The position numbers and the translations under genes were made by a program. From the NCBI RefSeq assembly GCF_024171485.1, contig NZ_JALJZX010000001.1, positions 930,001 through 994,000 on the forward strand: a stretch of 64,000 nucleotides of DNA, read 5' to 3'. Source of the DNA: Chryseobacterium sp. HSC-36S06. GTDB taxonomy: Bacteria; Bacteroidota; Bacteroidia; Flavobacteriales; Weeksellaceae. Positions 52,100 through 60,089 of the stretch are shown here, in pieces; the first letter of the stretch is position 1, and each line of letters begins with the position of its first letter. The notes below the pieces were generated by a model. That model saw only the letters and a list, made by a program, of their open reading frames with translations. It searched no databases and had not been told where the DNA came from.

Positions 52100-52657
52100 A
52101 TGGAGAAAACTGAACTCTTGACGCTGATTTCCCTAGCCAAGAAAAAAAATCAGAAATCGCAGACCAAACTCATCAATTCTTATTGGGTTGATGTTTTCAG
52201 TTTTATAATGAAAAAAGTTCAGGACGAAAATGTTGCCGATGAGATTACAGTCTCAGTCTTTTCAAAAGTACTTGCAAAACTCGACCTCTACGATCCCAAT
52301 TTTCAGTTCAAAACCTGGATTCTTACCATCGCACAGAATACGGTGATTGATTACTGGAGAAAGAAAAACCGCGAAAGCGAAGATGCTACAGACAGTTTCG
52401 AAGGCTTTAAAAACCAGTTCGCGCGCTCTCCCGAAGAACTTTTAATTTCCGAAGAAGAGCAAAAGCAGATTATCACCATCATCGAAAGTCTCGATTCCAA
52501 TTATCAGGAGATTATCCGTTTAAGGTTTTTTGAAGAAAAAAGCATTAAAGAAATTGCCGAAGAACTTAATTTAACAGTTGCGAACACTAAAGTTCGAATT
52601 ATGCGCGCAAAAAAAGTTCTCGCCGAATTATTGAAAAACAAAGAATTCGAGGATTGA
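52100..52657 (+). CDS. ECF-type RNA polymerase sigma factor (second)
   Basis: A 185-residue sigma-70 family protein. Region 2 includes SYWVDVFSFIMKKVQDENVADEI and KTWILTIAQNTVIDYWRKKNRE; region 4 includes IIRLRFFEEKSIKEIAEELNLTVANTKVRIMRAKKVL. No anti-sigma gene is next to it. The lipA gene follows after 44 bases with its own promoter. It is distinct in sequence from the sigma factor at 36073. Confidence 0.9.
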   Translation: MEKTELLTLISLAKKKNQKSQTKLINSYWVDVFSFIMKKVQDENVADEITVSVFSKVLAKLDLYDPNFQFKTWILTIAQNTVIDYWRKKNRESEDATDSFEGFKNQFARSPEELLISEEEQKQIITIIESLDSNYQEIIRLRFFEEKSIKEIAEELNLTVANTKVRIMRAKKVLAELLKNKEFED

Positions 52658-52686
52658 CAAAAACAATTTCTTAATTCGTAAATTTG
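52654..52686 (+). promoter_or_regulatory. Promoter of lipA
   Basis: TTG at 52654-52656, a 22-base spacer and TAAATTTG at 52679-52686 followed by C, overlapping the end of the sigma gene. Confidence 0.55.
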
Positions 52687-52701
52687 CACTTTAGATTTAA
52701 A

Positions 52702-53568
52702 ATGAACGAAGCAATAATAGATACCACAGTACAGAAGCCAAAATGGATCCGTGTAAAACTTCCGACCGGAAAAAATTACCGTGAACTCCGTACTTTGGTT
52801 GATAAATATAAGCTCAACACCATTTGCCAGAGCGGCAGCTGCCCGAATATGGGCGAATGTTGGGGCGAAGGAACCGCAACTTTTATGATTCTGGGGAATA
52901 TCTGTACCCGAAGCTGCGGATTCTGCGGCGTGAAAACCGGTAAACCTTTAGATGTAAACTGGGACGAACCCGAAAAAGTGGCCCGATCTATTAAATTAAT
53001 GAAGATTAAACACGCGGTTCTCACTTCTGTAGACCGTGATGATTTGAAGGATATGGGTTCTATTCTTTGGGCAGAAACCGTGAATGCAGTACGCAGAATC
53101 TCACCCGGAACCACAATGGAAACTTTGATTCCGGATTTTCAGGGAATTACGAAACATATCGACCGCTTAATTGAGGTGGCTCCGGAAGTGATTTCCCATA
53201 ATATGGAAACCGTTAAAAGACTAACCCGCGAAGTTCGGATTCAGGCGAAATATGAAAGAAGCCTTGAGGTTTTACGCTATATGAAAGAGGCCGGCCAGAA
53301 CCGGACGAAAACAGGATTGATGCTTGGCTTAGGCGAAGAAAGAGATGAGGTTTTCCAGACGATCGAAGACATCAGAAATGCGAATGTTGACGTGATTACG
53401 ATCGGACAATACCTGCAGCCTACAAAAAAACATCTGCCAGTGAAGAAATTTATCACTCCGGAAGAATTCAGTGAGTTTGGTGATTTTGCCAGAAGTTTAG
53501 GATTTCGACATGTAGAAAGTTCGCCGCTGGTAAGAAGTTCATATCATGCGGAAAAACATATTCATTAA
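52702..53568 (+). CDS. lipA: Lipoyl synthase
   Basis: 288 residues from the ATG at 52702; the TTG at 52684 overlaps the -7 element. It is a radical-SAM enzyme that inserts two sulfur atoms into protein-bound octanoate to make lipoyl groups. The auxiliary [4Fe-4S] cluster cysteines are in CQSGSCPNMGECWG, and the radical-SAM CxxxCxxC is CTRSCGFC. FMILGNICTR and SPLVRSSYHAE are also diagnostic. No lipB gene is nearby. A strong terminator follows. Confidence 0.97.
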   Translation: MNEAIIDTTVQKPKWIRVKLPTGKNYRELRTLVDKYKLNTICQSGSCPNMGECWGEGTATFMILGNICTRSCGFCGVKTGKPLDVNWDEPEKVARSIKLMKIKHAVLTSVDRDDLKDMGSILWAETVNAVRRISPGTTMETLIPDFQGITKHIDRLIEVAPEVISHNMETVKRLTREVRIQAKYERSLEVLRYMKEAGQNRTKTGLMLGLGEERDEVFQTIEDIRNANVDVITIGQYLQPTKKHLPVKKFITPEEFSEFGDFARSLGFRHVESSPLVRSSYHAEKHIH

Positions 53569-53600
53569 TTAGCAATAGTAATTAACTGAAAACTAAAAAT

Positions 53601-53630
53601 AAAACACACCATTCCGGTGTGTTTTTTATT
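53601..53630 (+). terminator. Intrinsic terminator after lipA
   Basis: 10-bp stem AAAACACACC/GGTGTGTTTT with a 5-base loop and a T run. Confidence 0.85.
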
Positions 53631-53748
53631 TTTTTACCAAAAGTTTTGCAGGCATTAAAAAAAATCCCAAGGTTACAATTTCTCATTTTTAAATAGTCAG
53701 CAGATACTTGTTCAAAATATTTTCTTTACTTTTAAATAAAATATTATT

Positions 53749-54585
53749 ATGAAACTTTTATTACTCACCGTTTCGCTTTCGATCTTGTTTTCCGCCGCTT
53801 CCTGTAAAGAGAAAACTGCTTCTGAAAAAGAAAATACAACAACCGCAGAAAATGTAAGAGGTAATATTAAAACTGAAGAACTGAAAACCGAAATCAACGG
53901 TGTTACTCACCGCTCTTTTGCAGCTTACAATCCTGATATTGAAGGAAAATTGCCTGTAGTTTTCGTACTGCCGGAATGGTGGGGACTAAATGATTATGTA
54001 AAAAACCGTGTGAAACAGCTTGCTGAATTGGGTTATTACGCAGTGGGTGTCGATTATTATGGTGACCAGAAAGTGGTTGAAACTCCTGAAGAAGCACAAA
54101 AGCTTGCCTCGCATTTCTATAATATTCCGGTTGATGCCCGTAGAATGTTCGATGCGGCAAAGCATCAGGTAATCCTCGCGGAGAAATCTGATTACAGTAA
54201 AATGGCCATCATCGGTTATTGTTTCGGTGGAGCTCAGGCATTGAATATGGGCCGACTTTCAAGCGATTTCAGAGGTGTGGTAAGCTTCCACGGAAATCTG
54301 AAAACAGGCATCCGACCAAAAAACAATAAAGTCAAATATCTTGTGCTGAACGGCGCTGCGGATGGCTTTGTTCCAAAAGAAGAAATTGCAGCTTTCAAAA
54401 AAGAAATGGACAGTGCAAAAATCGAGTATAAATTCGTCGATTATCCCAACGCGCTGCATGCTTTCACCAATCCGGACGCTACTGCAACCGGAAAGAAATT
54501 CAACCTGCCGATTGCCTATAACAAAGAAGCAGATGAGAAATCCTGGAACGAAATGAAATCCTTTCTTGCTGAGATTTTTAAATAA
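53749..54585 (+). CDS. Dienelactone hydrolase family lipoprotein
   Basis: 278 residues. A lipoprotein signal (LLLLTVSLSILFSAASC, Cys near residue 19) is followed by a charged linker (KEKTASEKENTT) and an alpha/beta hydrolase domain of the dienelactone hydrolase family. The nucleophile is Cys in IIGYCFGGAQAL, with the Asp in NGAADGFVP and the His in YPNALHAFTNP. Dienelactone hydrolases use Cys, so the catalytic triad is intact. It would act in the periplasm, attached to a membrane; the substrate is unknown. Monocistronic. Confidence 0.88.
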   Translation: MKLLLLTVSLSILFSAASCKEKTASEKENTTTAENVRGNIKTEELKTEINGVTHRSFAAYNPDIEGKLPVVFVLPEWWGLNDYVKNRVKQLAELGYYAVGVDYYGDQKVVETPEEAQKLASHFYNIPVDARRMFDAAKHQVILAEKSDYSKMAIIGYCFGGAQALNMGRLSSDFRGVVSFHGNLKTGIRPKNNKVKYLVLNGAADGFVPKEEIAAFKKEMDSAKIEYKFVDYPNALHAFTNPDATATGKKFNLPIAYNKEADEKSWNEMKSFLAEIFK

Positions 54586-54606
54586 ACGGTTTCTCTTGAA
54601 AACAAA

Positions 54607-54640
54607 AATCCGGCGCAAATATGTTGCACCGGATTTTTTT
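54607..54640. terminator. Terminator between the DLH-like gene and dps
   Basis: 12-bp stem AATCCGGCGCAA/TTGCACCGGATT with one C-A mismatch and a 5-base loop, T-rich on the plus strand and A-rich before the stem. It may serve both convergent genes. Confidence 0.7.
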
Positions 54641-54658
54641 TGAAAATTACATTTAAAA

Positions 54659-55138
54659 TTAACTTCCTTTAAAATATTTTCGCAGTTTCCACGCCATCTT
54701 TTCGTGCGCCTGCATTAGCGCAGTGAGGAAATCAGATGTTCCCTTATCGCCAAATTTTTCTTCAGTATCATCAACGAATTTCCGCAACGCTTTTACGATG
54801 GTTTCATGATCATTTACCAGTTCCTTAATCATTTCCTGATTGCTTGGGATTTTTCCTGGATTTTCAATCAGTAAGGAAAGTTCAGCAAACTCTGAAGTTG
54901 TTCCGATTGCGATGCCGCCCAGCGTGCTGATTCGCTCTGCAACTTCATCGATAGCCTCAGCTACAGCGTCGTATTGCTCCTCAAAAAGTTTGTGAAGTTC
55001 CATAAAATTATCCCCGGATAAATTCCAGTGAAATTTTCGGAGTTTTATATAAAGCACGTTACCATCGGCGAGTACGTGATTAAGTAAGTCATTAATTTCG
55101 TTTAAGTGTTCCTGTGATATTCCTAAGTCTGGTTTCAT
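54659..55138 (-). CDS. dps: DNA-protection protein Dps (ferritin-like)
   Basis: A 159-residue Dps of normal size. The ferroxidase ligands at the dimer interface are in KFHWNLSGDNF (His) and FEEQYDAVAEAIDEVAERI (Asp and Glu). It forms 12-mers that oxidise and store iron with peroxide and protect DNA. No obvious lysine-rich DNA-binding N-terminus is seen, so it may not bind DNA strongly. It is 10 bases after the PNPOx-like gene, the last of a three-gene minus-strand unit. Confidence 0.93.
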   Translation of the reverse strand: MKPDLGISQEHLNEINDLLNHVLADGNVLYIKLRKFHWNLSGDNFMELHKLFEEQYDAVAEAIDEVAERISTLGGIAIGTTSEFAELSLLIENPGKIPSNQEMIKELVNDHETIVKALRKFVDDTEEKFGDKGTSDFLTALMQAHEKMAWKLRKYFKGS

Positions 55139-55148
55139 AAATTATTTT

Positions 55149-55658
55149 TTAAATGTTCAAATTTCCTTCTACACCGTCACTGTTATCAGTTTTAATTCCC
55201 GTAAGCGCGGCTGCGGCGAAGGTTACGAATGATACCAGCTTTCCCGCTTTGGTGTCCCAATAATATGTTTCATCTGGAGTTACACGGATGACTGTAACTT
55301 TTGGGTCATCTTTTCCTTCTTCAAACCATGCATTTGCGATTCTGGTCCATTTCTCCTCAATCATTGCGCGGTCTTTATAGACGAAAGCTTTCCCGAAAAC
55401 TGAAAGATATTCGTAATCACTGTTATTCATAAAAAGCAGCTGTACGCGGTTATCATCGGCAATTTCAAAATTTTTATTGCTGTCGGAACTGCTCAGAAAC
55501 CATAAATTTCCTTCTTCGTCAGTTTCGCGCAGACTCATTGGGCGGGTATTGATCGGTAAAGTTTCAAGGTCGGTACAAAACATGCAGGTTCCGGCTTTTT
55601 CAGAGAGTTCCTTCAACTTTTTAGCAGCTTCCGCCTGGGTTAAATTTTCGGTAGACAT
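55149..55658 (-). CDS. Pyridoxamine 5'-phosphate oxidase-family stress protein
   Basis: A 169-residue protein of the general-stress-protein-26/PNPOx-like split-barrel family. EKAGTCMFCTDLETLPINTRPMS and GNLWFLSSSDSNK are typical, with QLLFMNNSDYEYLSVFGKA and TPDETYYWDT later. These proteins bind FMN or related cofactors, and true PNPOx activity is unlikely. Position upstream of dps fits a stress regulon. 18 bases separate it from the upstream SpoIIAA-like gene. Confidence 0.87.
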   Translation of the reverse strand: MSTENLTQAEAAKKLKELSEKAGTCMFCTDLETLPINTRPMSLRETDEEGNLWFLSSSDSNKNFEIADDNRVQLLFMNNSDYEYLSVFGKAFVYKDRAMIEEKWTRIANAWFEEGKDDPKVTVIRVTPDETYYWDTKAGKLVSFVTFAAAALTGIKTDNSDGVEGNLNI

Positions 55659-55676
55659 AATTGTATTTTTTTAAGG

Positions 55677-56057
55677 TTAAATATCTTTTTGCTTTCCTTC
55701 AGCGCACCAGCAAATCGCATTGTATAAATCATCTTTATCAAATGATCTGAATTCACCCGGCATCAACACGCTGAAAATTTCTGTAAAATTCTGCACCGCT
55801 TTTTTATCAGTCATAATCGCGGCACGGTTCCATTTGGTGATGTTTTGCAGTCCCAATAGCGCATCCTGAAGCCAGGCTCCTGCAGTGAAATTATTCAGGT
55901 CGGTATCGAGGAGAAGTAAATAATTGAGTTCATTGAAGGTGTTGACTTTAGTTTTTACATGAGGGATTACAAGGTTTTCAAAATCCTCGCGGGTGATTTC
56001 TCCGCTGGCCTTAAACGCGGCAACATTTTCCGGTGTATCAGGAATGATAGTTATCAT
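55677..56057 (-). CDS. STAS/SpoIIAA-like domain protein
   Basis: 126 residues from the ATG at 56057; an upstream in-frame start at 56117 would add 20 residues of non-domain sequence. It matches the SpoIIAA-like (STAS/SEC14-type) small proteins: EITREDFENLVIPHVKT, YLLLLDTDLNNFTAGAWLQD and WNRAAIMTDKKAVQNFTE. The role is unknown. It is first of a three-gene unit with the PNPOx-like protein and dps. Confidence 0.8.
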   Translation of the reverse strand: MITIIPDTPENVAAFKASGEITREDFENLVIPHVKTKVNTFNELNYLLLLDTDLNNFTAGAWLQDALLGLQNITKWNRAAIMTDKKAVQNFTEIFSVLMPGEFRSFDKDDLYNAICWCAEGKQKDI

Positions 56058-56240
56058 AAAAGAAAATTTTAGTGTTATAAAGTGATTGATGATTCTCTGT
56101 GTGAAAATCTTCCGCACATTTCAAAACAACAATTAAACCATCACCATGGAAATTTTTCTTTTAATGGTGTTAAAGATTTCATAAAATGAAATCTTTAAAT
56201 AAGGCGCAGTTTTTGATTCTGTAGGTCAAAAATAAACTCA

Positions 56241-57446
56241 ATGGATCTGAAATCTAACGAACCTTTCTGGTTGGTGAAAAATGGCATTCTGGAATCTTAT
56301 CCTTCTTTGAAAAATGACGAAAATTGTGATGTCCTTGTAATCGGCGGCGGAATTACCGGAAGTTTAATTGCTCACCAAATGATTAAAGACGGTTATAAAA
56401 CAATTCTGATTGATAAACGTGAAGTTGCCAACGGAAGTACATCTGCAACCACTTCCATGTTACAGTATGAAATCGATGTACCTTTGTTTGAACTTACCGA
56501 AATGATTGGTGAAAATGGTGCGGTAGCAAGTTACAATGCCTGTTCAAAATCAATTGACGATCTGGAGAAAATTTCGGACGAAATAAAATCAACCGCGGGT
56601 TTCGAAAGGAAGAAGTCTCTGTATTTTGCCACAAAAAGAAAAGATTTGCCTTGGCTTAAAAAAGAATTCGAAGCCAGAAAATCTGCTGGATTCAAGGTGA
56701 AATGGTTGGATGCTGATGAACTTCAGGAACAGTTCGGTCTGGAAAAAACCTTTGGAGGAATTCTGTCTGATCAGGGAGCAAGTGTTGATGCTTTCATTTT
56801 GGCACACGAAATTCTGGCATTTAATGTAGAAAAAGGCCTGAAGATATTTGATAAGACAGAAATGAAATCAGTGAAATATTATCCCGATTTTAATGAAGTT
56901 TCCACCACGGAAGGTTTTAAAATAAAGGCGAAAAAGATAATTTACTGCATCGGCTACGAAAGTAAAAATCTGATTAAAGAAGATTTTGTTCAGTTGAAAA
57001 GTACTTTTGCAGTAGTTTCCGAAAGGGAAAAATCTCTCCCGGATAATTTGGATAAAATGCTTTTCTGGAATACTGATGAGCCTTATCTTTATATGAGAAC
57101 CACGGATGACGGGCGGCTTTTGATCGGTGGAGGTGACGAAGATTTTGCCAATCCACAAAAACGCGATAAAATAATCGGCAAAAAGGAAGGTGAAATTCTC
57201 AAGAACCTTAAGAAAGTACTCCCCGAATATCAGTTTTACAGCGATTTCACTTGGGCCGGAACTTTCGGAGAAACCAAAGACGGACTGCCTTATATCGGCG
57301 AACATGAAAAGTTTAAAAACTCTTATTTCGTTTTAGGTTTTGGCGGAAACGGCATCACGTTTTCTGTAACAGGAATGGAAATGGCGTCGGCATTTATGAA
57401 TAATAAGTCTCATCCGCTGTCTGAATATTTTAAATTCGGACGCTAA
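56241..57446 (+). CDS. FAD-dependent oxidoreductase (DAO family)
   Basis: A 401-residue flavoprotein of the D-amino-acid-oxidase/glycine-oxidase family. The dinucleotide-binding start is CDVLVIGGGITGSLIAHQMIKDG, followed by DKREVANGSTSATTSMLQYE, the FAD-contacting loop, and near the C-terminus GLPYIGEH and FGGNGITFS. Related Bacteroidota proteins sometimes carry a Rieske domain; this one does not. The substrate is unknown. The stop is 14 bases before the exonuclease start, so it is probably the first gene of the ligase-associated operon. Confidence 0.9.
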   Translation: MDLKSNEPFWLVKNGILESYPSLKNDENCDVLVIGGGITGSLIAHQMIKDGYKTILIDKREVANGSTSATTSMLQYEIDVPLFELTEMIGENGAVASYNACSKSIDDLEKISDEIKSTAGFERKKSLYFATKRKDLPWLKKEFEARKSAGFKVKWLDADELQEQFGLEKTFGGILSDQGASVDAFILAHEILAFNVEKGLKIFDKTEMKSVKYYPDFNEVSTTEGFKIKAKKIIYCIGYESKNLIKEDFVQLKSTFAVVSEREKSLPDNLDKMLFWNTDEPYLYMRTTDDGRLLIGGGDEDFANPQKRDKIIGKKEGEILKNLKKVLPEYQFYSDFTWAGTFGETKDGLPYIGEHEKFKNSYFVLGFGGNGITFSVTGMEMASAFMNNKSHPLSEYFKFGR

Positions 57447-57460
57447 TAAAAATTTATATT

Positions 57461-58489
57461 GTGAAGCTTGTAGAATTCACCAACAAAGGCATTTACTGCA
57501 TCCCGGGAAAATTTTATCTCGATCCGTGGCGACCGGTGGACTTGGCGGTGATTTCTCACGGGCACGGCGATCATGCCAAATGGGGAATGAAGAAATATCT
57601 GTGTCATCACTTCACCAAACCGATTTTACAGCATAGAATTGGACCTGATATCGAAGTCCAGTCATTGGGATATAATGAAGAAATTAATATCAATGGGGTC
57701 AAACTATCATTTTTTCCTGCAGGTCATATCGTGGGCTCCTGTCAGATCCGGCTGGAATACAAAGGTTATGTGACCATATTTTCGGGAGATTACAAAGTTC
57801 AGGATGATGGGCTTTCGACGCCTTTCGAAGTGGTGAAATGCAATGAGTTTATTACTGAAAGTACTTTTGGCCTGCCGATTTACAACTGGCTTTCTCCGGA
57901 GCAATATGCGGAACAGATGACAACCTGGCACGAAAAGAACCGTGAACAGGGAAAAACCTCTGTTTTCATCGGTTATTCACTTGGGAAAGCACAGCGGATT
58001 ATAAAAGCCATCGAAGGCAGCGGTAAAATCTTTGTCCACAGTTCCATCTCAAAAATCAATGAAGCAATTGAGTCTGTGGGAATTGGTTTGCCTGAATATG
58101 AAACCGTATATTTTAATGATGACTTAAAGAAAGTAAGCGGCGAAATTGTAATTGTTCCGCCGGCTTTGCTGGATTCCAATATGATCCGTAAAATTCCGAA
58201 TCGCGCAACGGGATTGTGTTCTGGCTGGATGCAGGTCCGCGGTTCCAGAAGATGGCGTTCGGCAGATGCAGGTTTCGCTATTTCTGACCATGCCGACTGG
58301 CAAGGACTTTTAGATACAGTAAAAGCTACCGGCGCCGAAAAAGTGCACGTCACGCACGGTCAGACAGCGGTCTTTTCAAAATATTTAAATGAACTCGGCA
58401 TCGAAGCCTATGAAGTGAAAACCAATTATGGCGACGAGGAAACTGAGGGAAAAGAAATATTTGAAAATAAGGACGAAAACGAAAATTAA
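57461..58489 (+). CDS. Ligase-associated DNA exonuclease (metallo-beta-lactamase fold)
   Basis: A 342-residue MBL-fold nuclease from GTG at 57461. The metal-binding HxHxDH is in ISHGHGDHAKW, with later ligands in the FSGDYKVQ (Asp) and HVTHGQT (His) regions and SDHADWQGL. It resembles the exonuclease component found with an ATP-dependent ligase, an Lhr-type helicase and a phosphoesterase. It is 19 bases before the ligase gene. It would trim DNA ends with a metal cofactor. Confidence 0.9.
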   Translation: MKLVEFTNKGIYCIPGKFYLDPWRPVDLAVISHGHGDHAKWGMKKYLCHHFTKPILQHRIGPDIEVQSLGYNEEININGVKLSFFPAGHIVGSCQIRLEYKGYVTIFSGDYKVQDDGLSTPFEVVKCNEFITESTFGLPIYNWLSPEQYAEQMTTWHEKNREQGKTSVFIGYSLGKAQRIIKAIEGSGKIFVHSSISKINEAIESVGIGLPEYETVYFNDDLKKVSGEIVIVPPALLDSNMIRKIPNRATGLCSGWMQVRGSRRWRSADAGFAISDHADWQGLLDTVKATGAEKVHVTHGQTAVFSKYLNELGIEAYEVKTNYGDEETEGKEIFENKDENEN

Positions 58490-58508
58490 GTAAATTCTCA
58501 GTCAGGTA

Positions 58509-60089
58509 ATGAAACATTTTGCAGAACTCATATCCTCTCTGGAAAGCACCAACAAAACCAACGCAAAAATAGATGCGATGGTTCATTATCTGCAGACTGC
58601 CCCCGAAAACGATAAGCTCTGGTTTTTAGCGCTCTTTACGGGTAAACGGCCGAAAAGGCCTGTAAATACCAATTATCTGAAACAATGGGCTTTAGAAATC
58701 ATTCAGCTGCCGGAATGGCTTTTTCTGGAAAGCTACTCTTCTGTTGGCGATCTGGGAGAAACGCTCTCCCTTATTCTGCCGCCGCCCCAGAACCAGATTG
58801 AAAAATCACTTTCGCAATGGATGGCAGAACTTATTGATTTGAAAGATCAAACCGATGATGAAAAGAAAGTCTACGTAACAGAATCATGGAACGGTTTAGA
58901 TTATACCGAACGTTTCATTTTCAATAAACTCATTGGAGGAAGTTTCAGAATTGGGGTTTCAAAAAAACTTTTAATCAGTGCTTTGTCTAAGTATTCCGAA
59001 ATCGATTCCAGCCAGCTTATGCACAGTATTATGGGGAAATGGAGTGTTGGAGATATGAATTTTGAAGATCTAATCACCGGAACTAATATCAATCCCGATA
59101 ATTCAAAACCTTATCCTTTTTGTCTTGCTTATCCACTGGAAAAAGAAACAGAAGATCTGGGCAATCCCGAAGACTGGCAGGCGGAATACAAATGGGACGG
59201 AATCCGCGGGCAGCTTATTAAAAGAAATGAGGAGATTTTCATATGGTCGCGCGGGGAAGAATTGGTAACTCCGCAATTTCCGGAACTGGTTTCCGCGCTT
59301 GAAATGCTGGAAGGCAATTTCGTTATCGATGGTGAAATTTTAGCCGTTATTAACGATGAGGTTTTAAATTTCAATGAGCTTCAGAAAAGGCTGAACCGCA
59401 AAACCATCACCCCGAAAATGCTCAGAGAAATTCCGGTGAAGGTTTTTGTTTACGATATTCTTGAATTTAATAATGAAGATCTGCGTGAAAAACCGCTCTC
59501 TGAAAGAAGGAGAATTCTCGAAAATTTAATTGAAAAGCATCCGGTTGAAAGCATTAAAATTTCTGAAATTATAACCTTCAAAAAATGGGAAGACTTAGTT
59601 GATATCCGGGAAAATTCCCGTGAAAACAATAGCGAAGGTCTGATGCTGAAACAGAAAAATTCTCACTACCATTCCGGACGTAAAAAAGGCGACTGGTGGA
59701 AATGGAAAGTGGACGCGTTGACGATCGATGCCGTATTAATCTACGCCCAGAAAGGAAGCGGAAGAAGGAGTGGATATTACACCGATTATACTTTTGCCGT
59801 GAAGAAAGAAGATCAATTAGTTACTATAGCCAAAGCATATTCCGGGTTGACTGACAAAGAAATTATGGAAGTCAGCAGGTTTGTAACCAAAAATTCTCTG
59901 GAGAAATTCGGACCTGTACGGACGGTAAAACCTGAACTTGTTTTTGAAATCGCTTTTGAAGGAATTGGATTTAGTAACCGTCATAAAAGTGGAGTAGCAC
60001 TGCGATTTCCGCGGATTTTAAGATGGCGCCGCGATAAAAAAGCAGACGAAATTGATGATATTGAGGAAGTGAAAAAACTCATCAGATAA
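58509..60089 (+). CDS. ATP-dependent DNA ligase of the ligase-associated repair cluster
   Basis: A 526-residue ligase. An N-terminal alpha-helical DNA-binding domain (about residues 1-200) is followed by the nucleotidyl-transferase domain: motif I AEYKWDGIRGQ with the AMP-Lys228, FVIDGEIL, the SEGLMLKQ motif IV and DWWKWKVD motif V. A C-terminal OB-fold follows. ATP-dependent ligases of this type supplement the NAD-dependent LigA and are not for replication. The TAA stop overlaps the helicase ATG (TAATG). Confidence 0.94.
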   Translation: MKHFAELISSLESTNKTNAKIDAMVHYLQTAPENDKLWFLALFTGKRPKRPVNTNYLKQWALEIIQLPEWLFLESYSSVGDLGETLSLILPPPQNQIEKSLSQWMAELIDLKDQTDDEKKVYVTESWNGLDYTERFIFNKLIGGSFRIGVSKKLLISALSKYSEIDSSQLMHSIMGKWSVGDMNFEDLITGTNINPDNSKPYPFCLAYPLEKETEDLGNPEDWQAEYKWDGIRGQLIKRNEEIFIWSRGEELVTPQFPELVSALEMLEGNFVIDGEILAVINDEVLNFNELQKRLNRKTITPKMLREIPVKVFVYDILEFNNEDLREKPLSERRRILENLIEKHPVESIKISEIITFKKWEDLVDIRENSRENNSEGLMLKQKNSHYHSGRKKGDWWKWKVDALTIDAVLIYAQKGSGRRSGYYTDYTFAVKKEDQLVTIAKAYSGLTDKEIMEVSRFVTKNSLEKFGPVRTVKPELVFEIAFEGIGFSNRHKSGVALRFPRILRWRRDKKADEIDDIEEVKKLIR

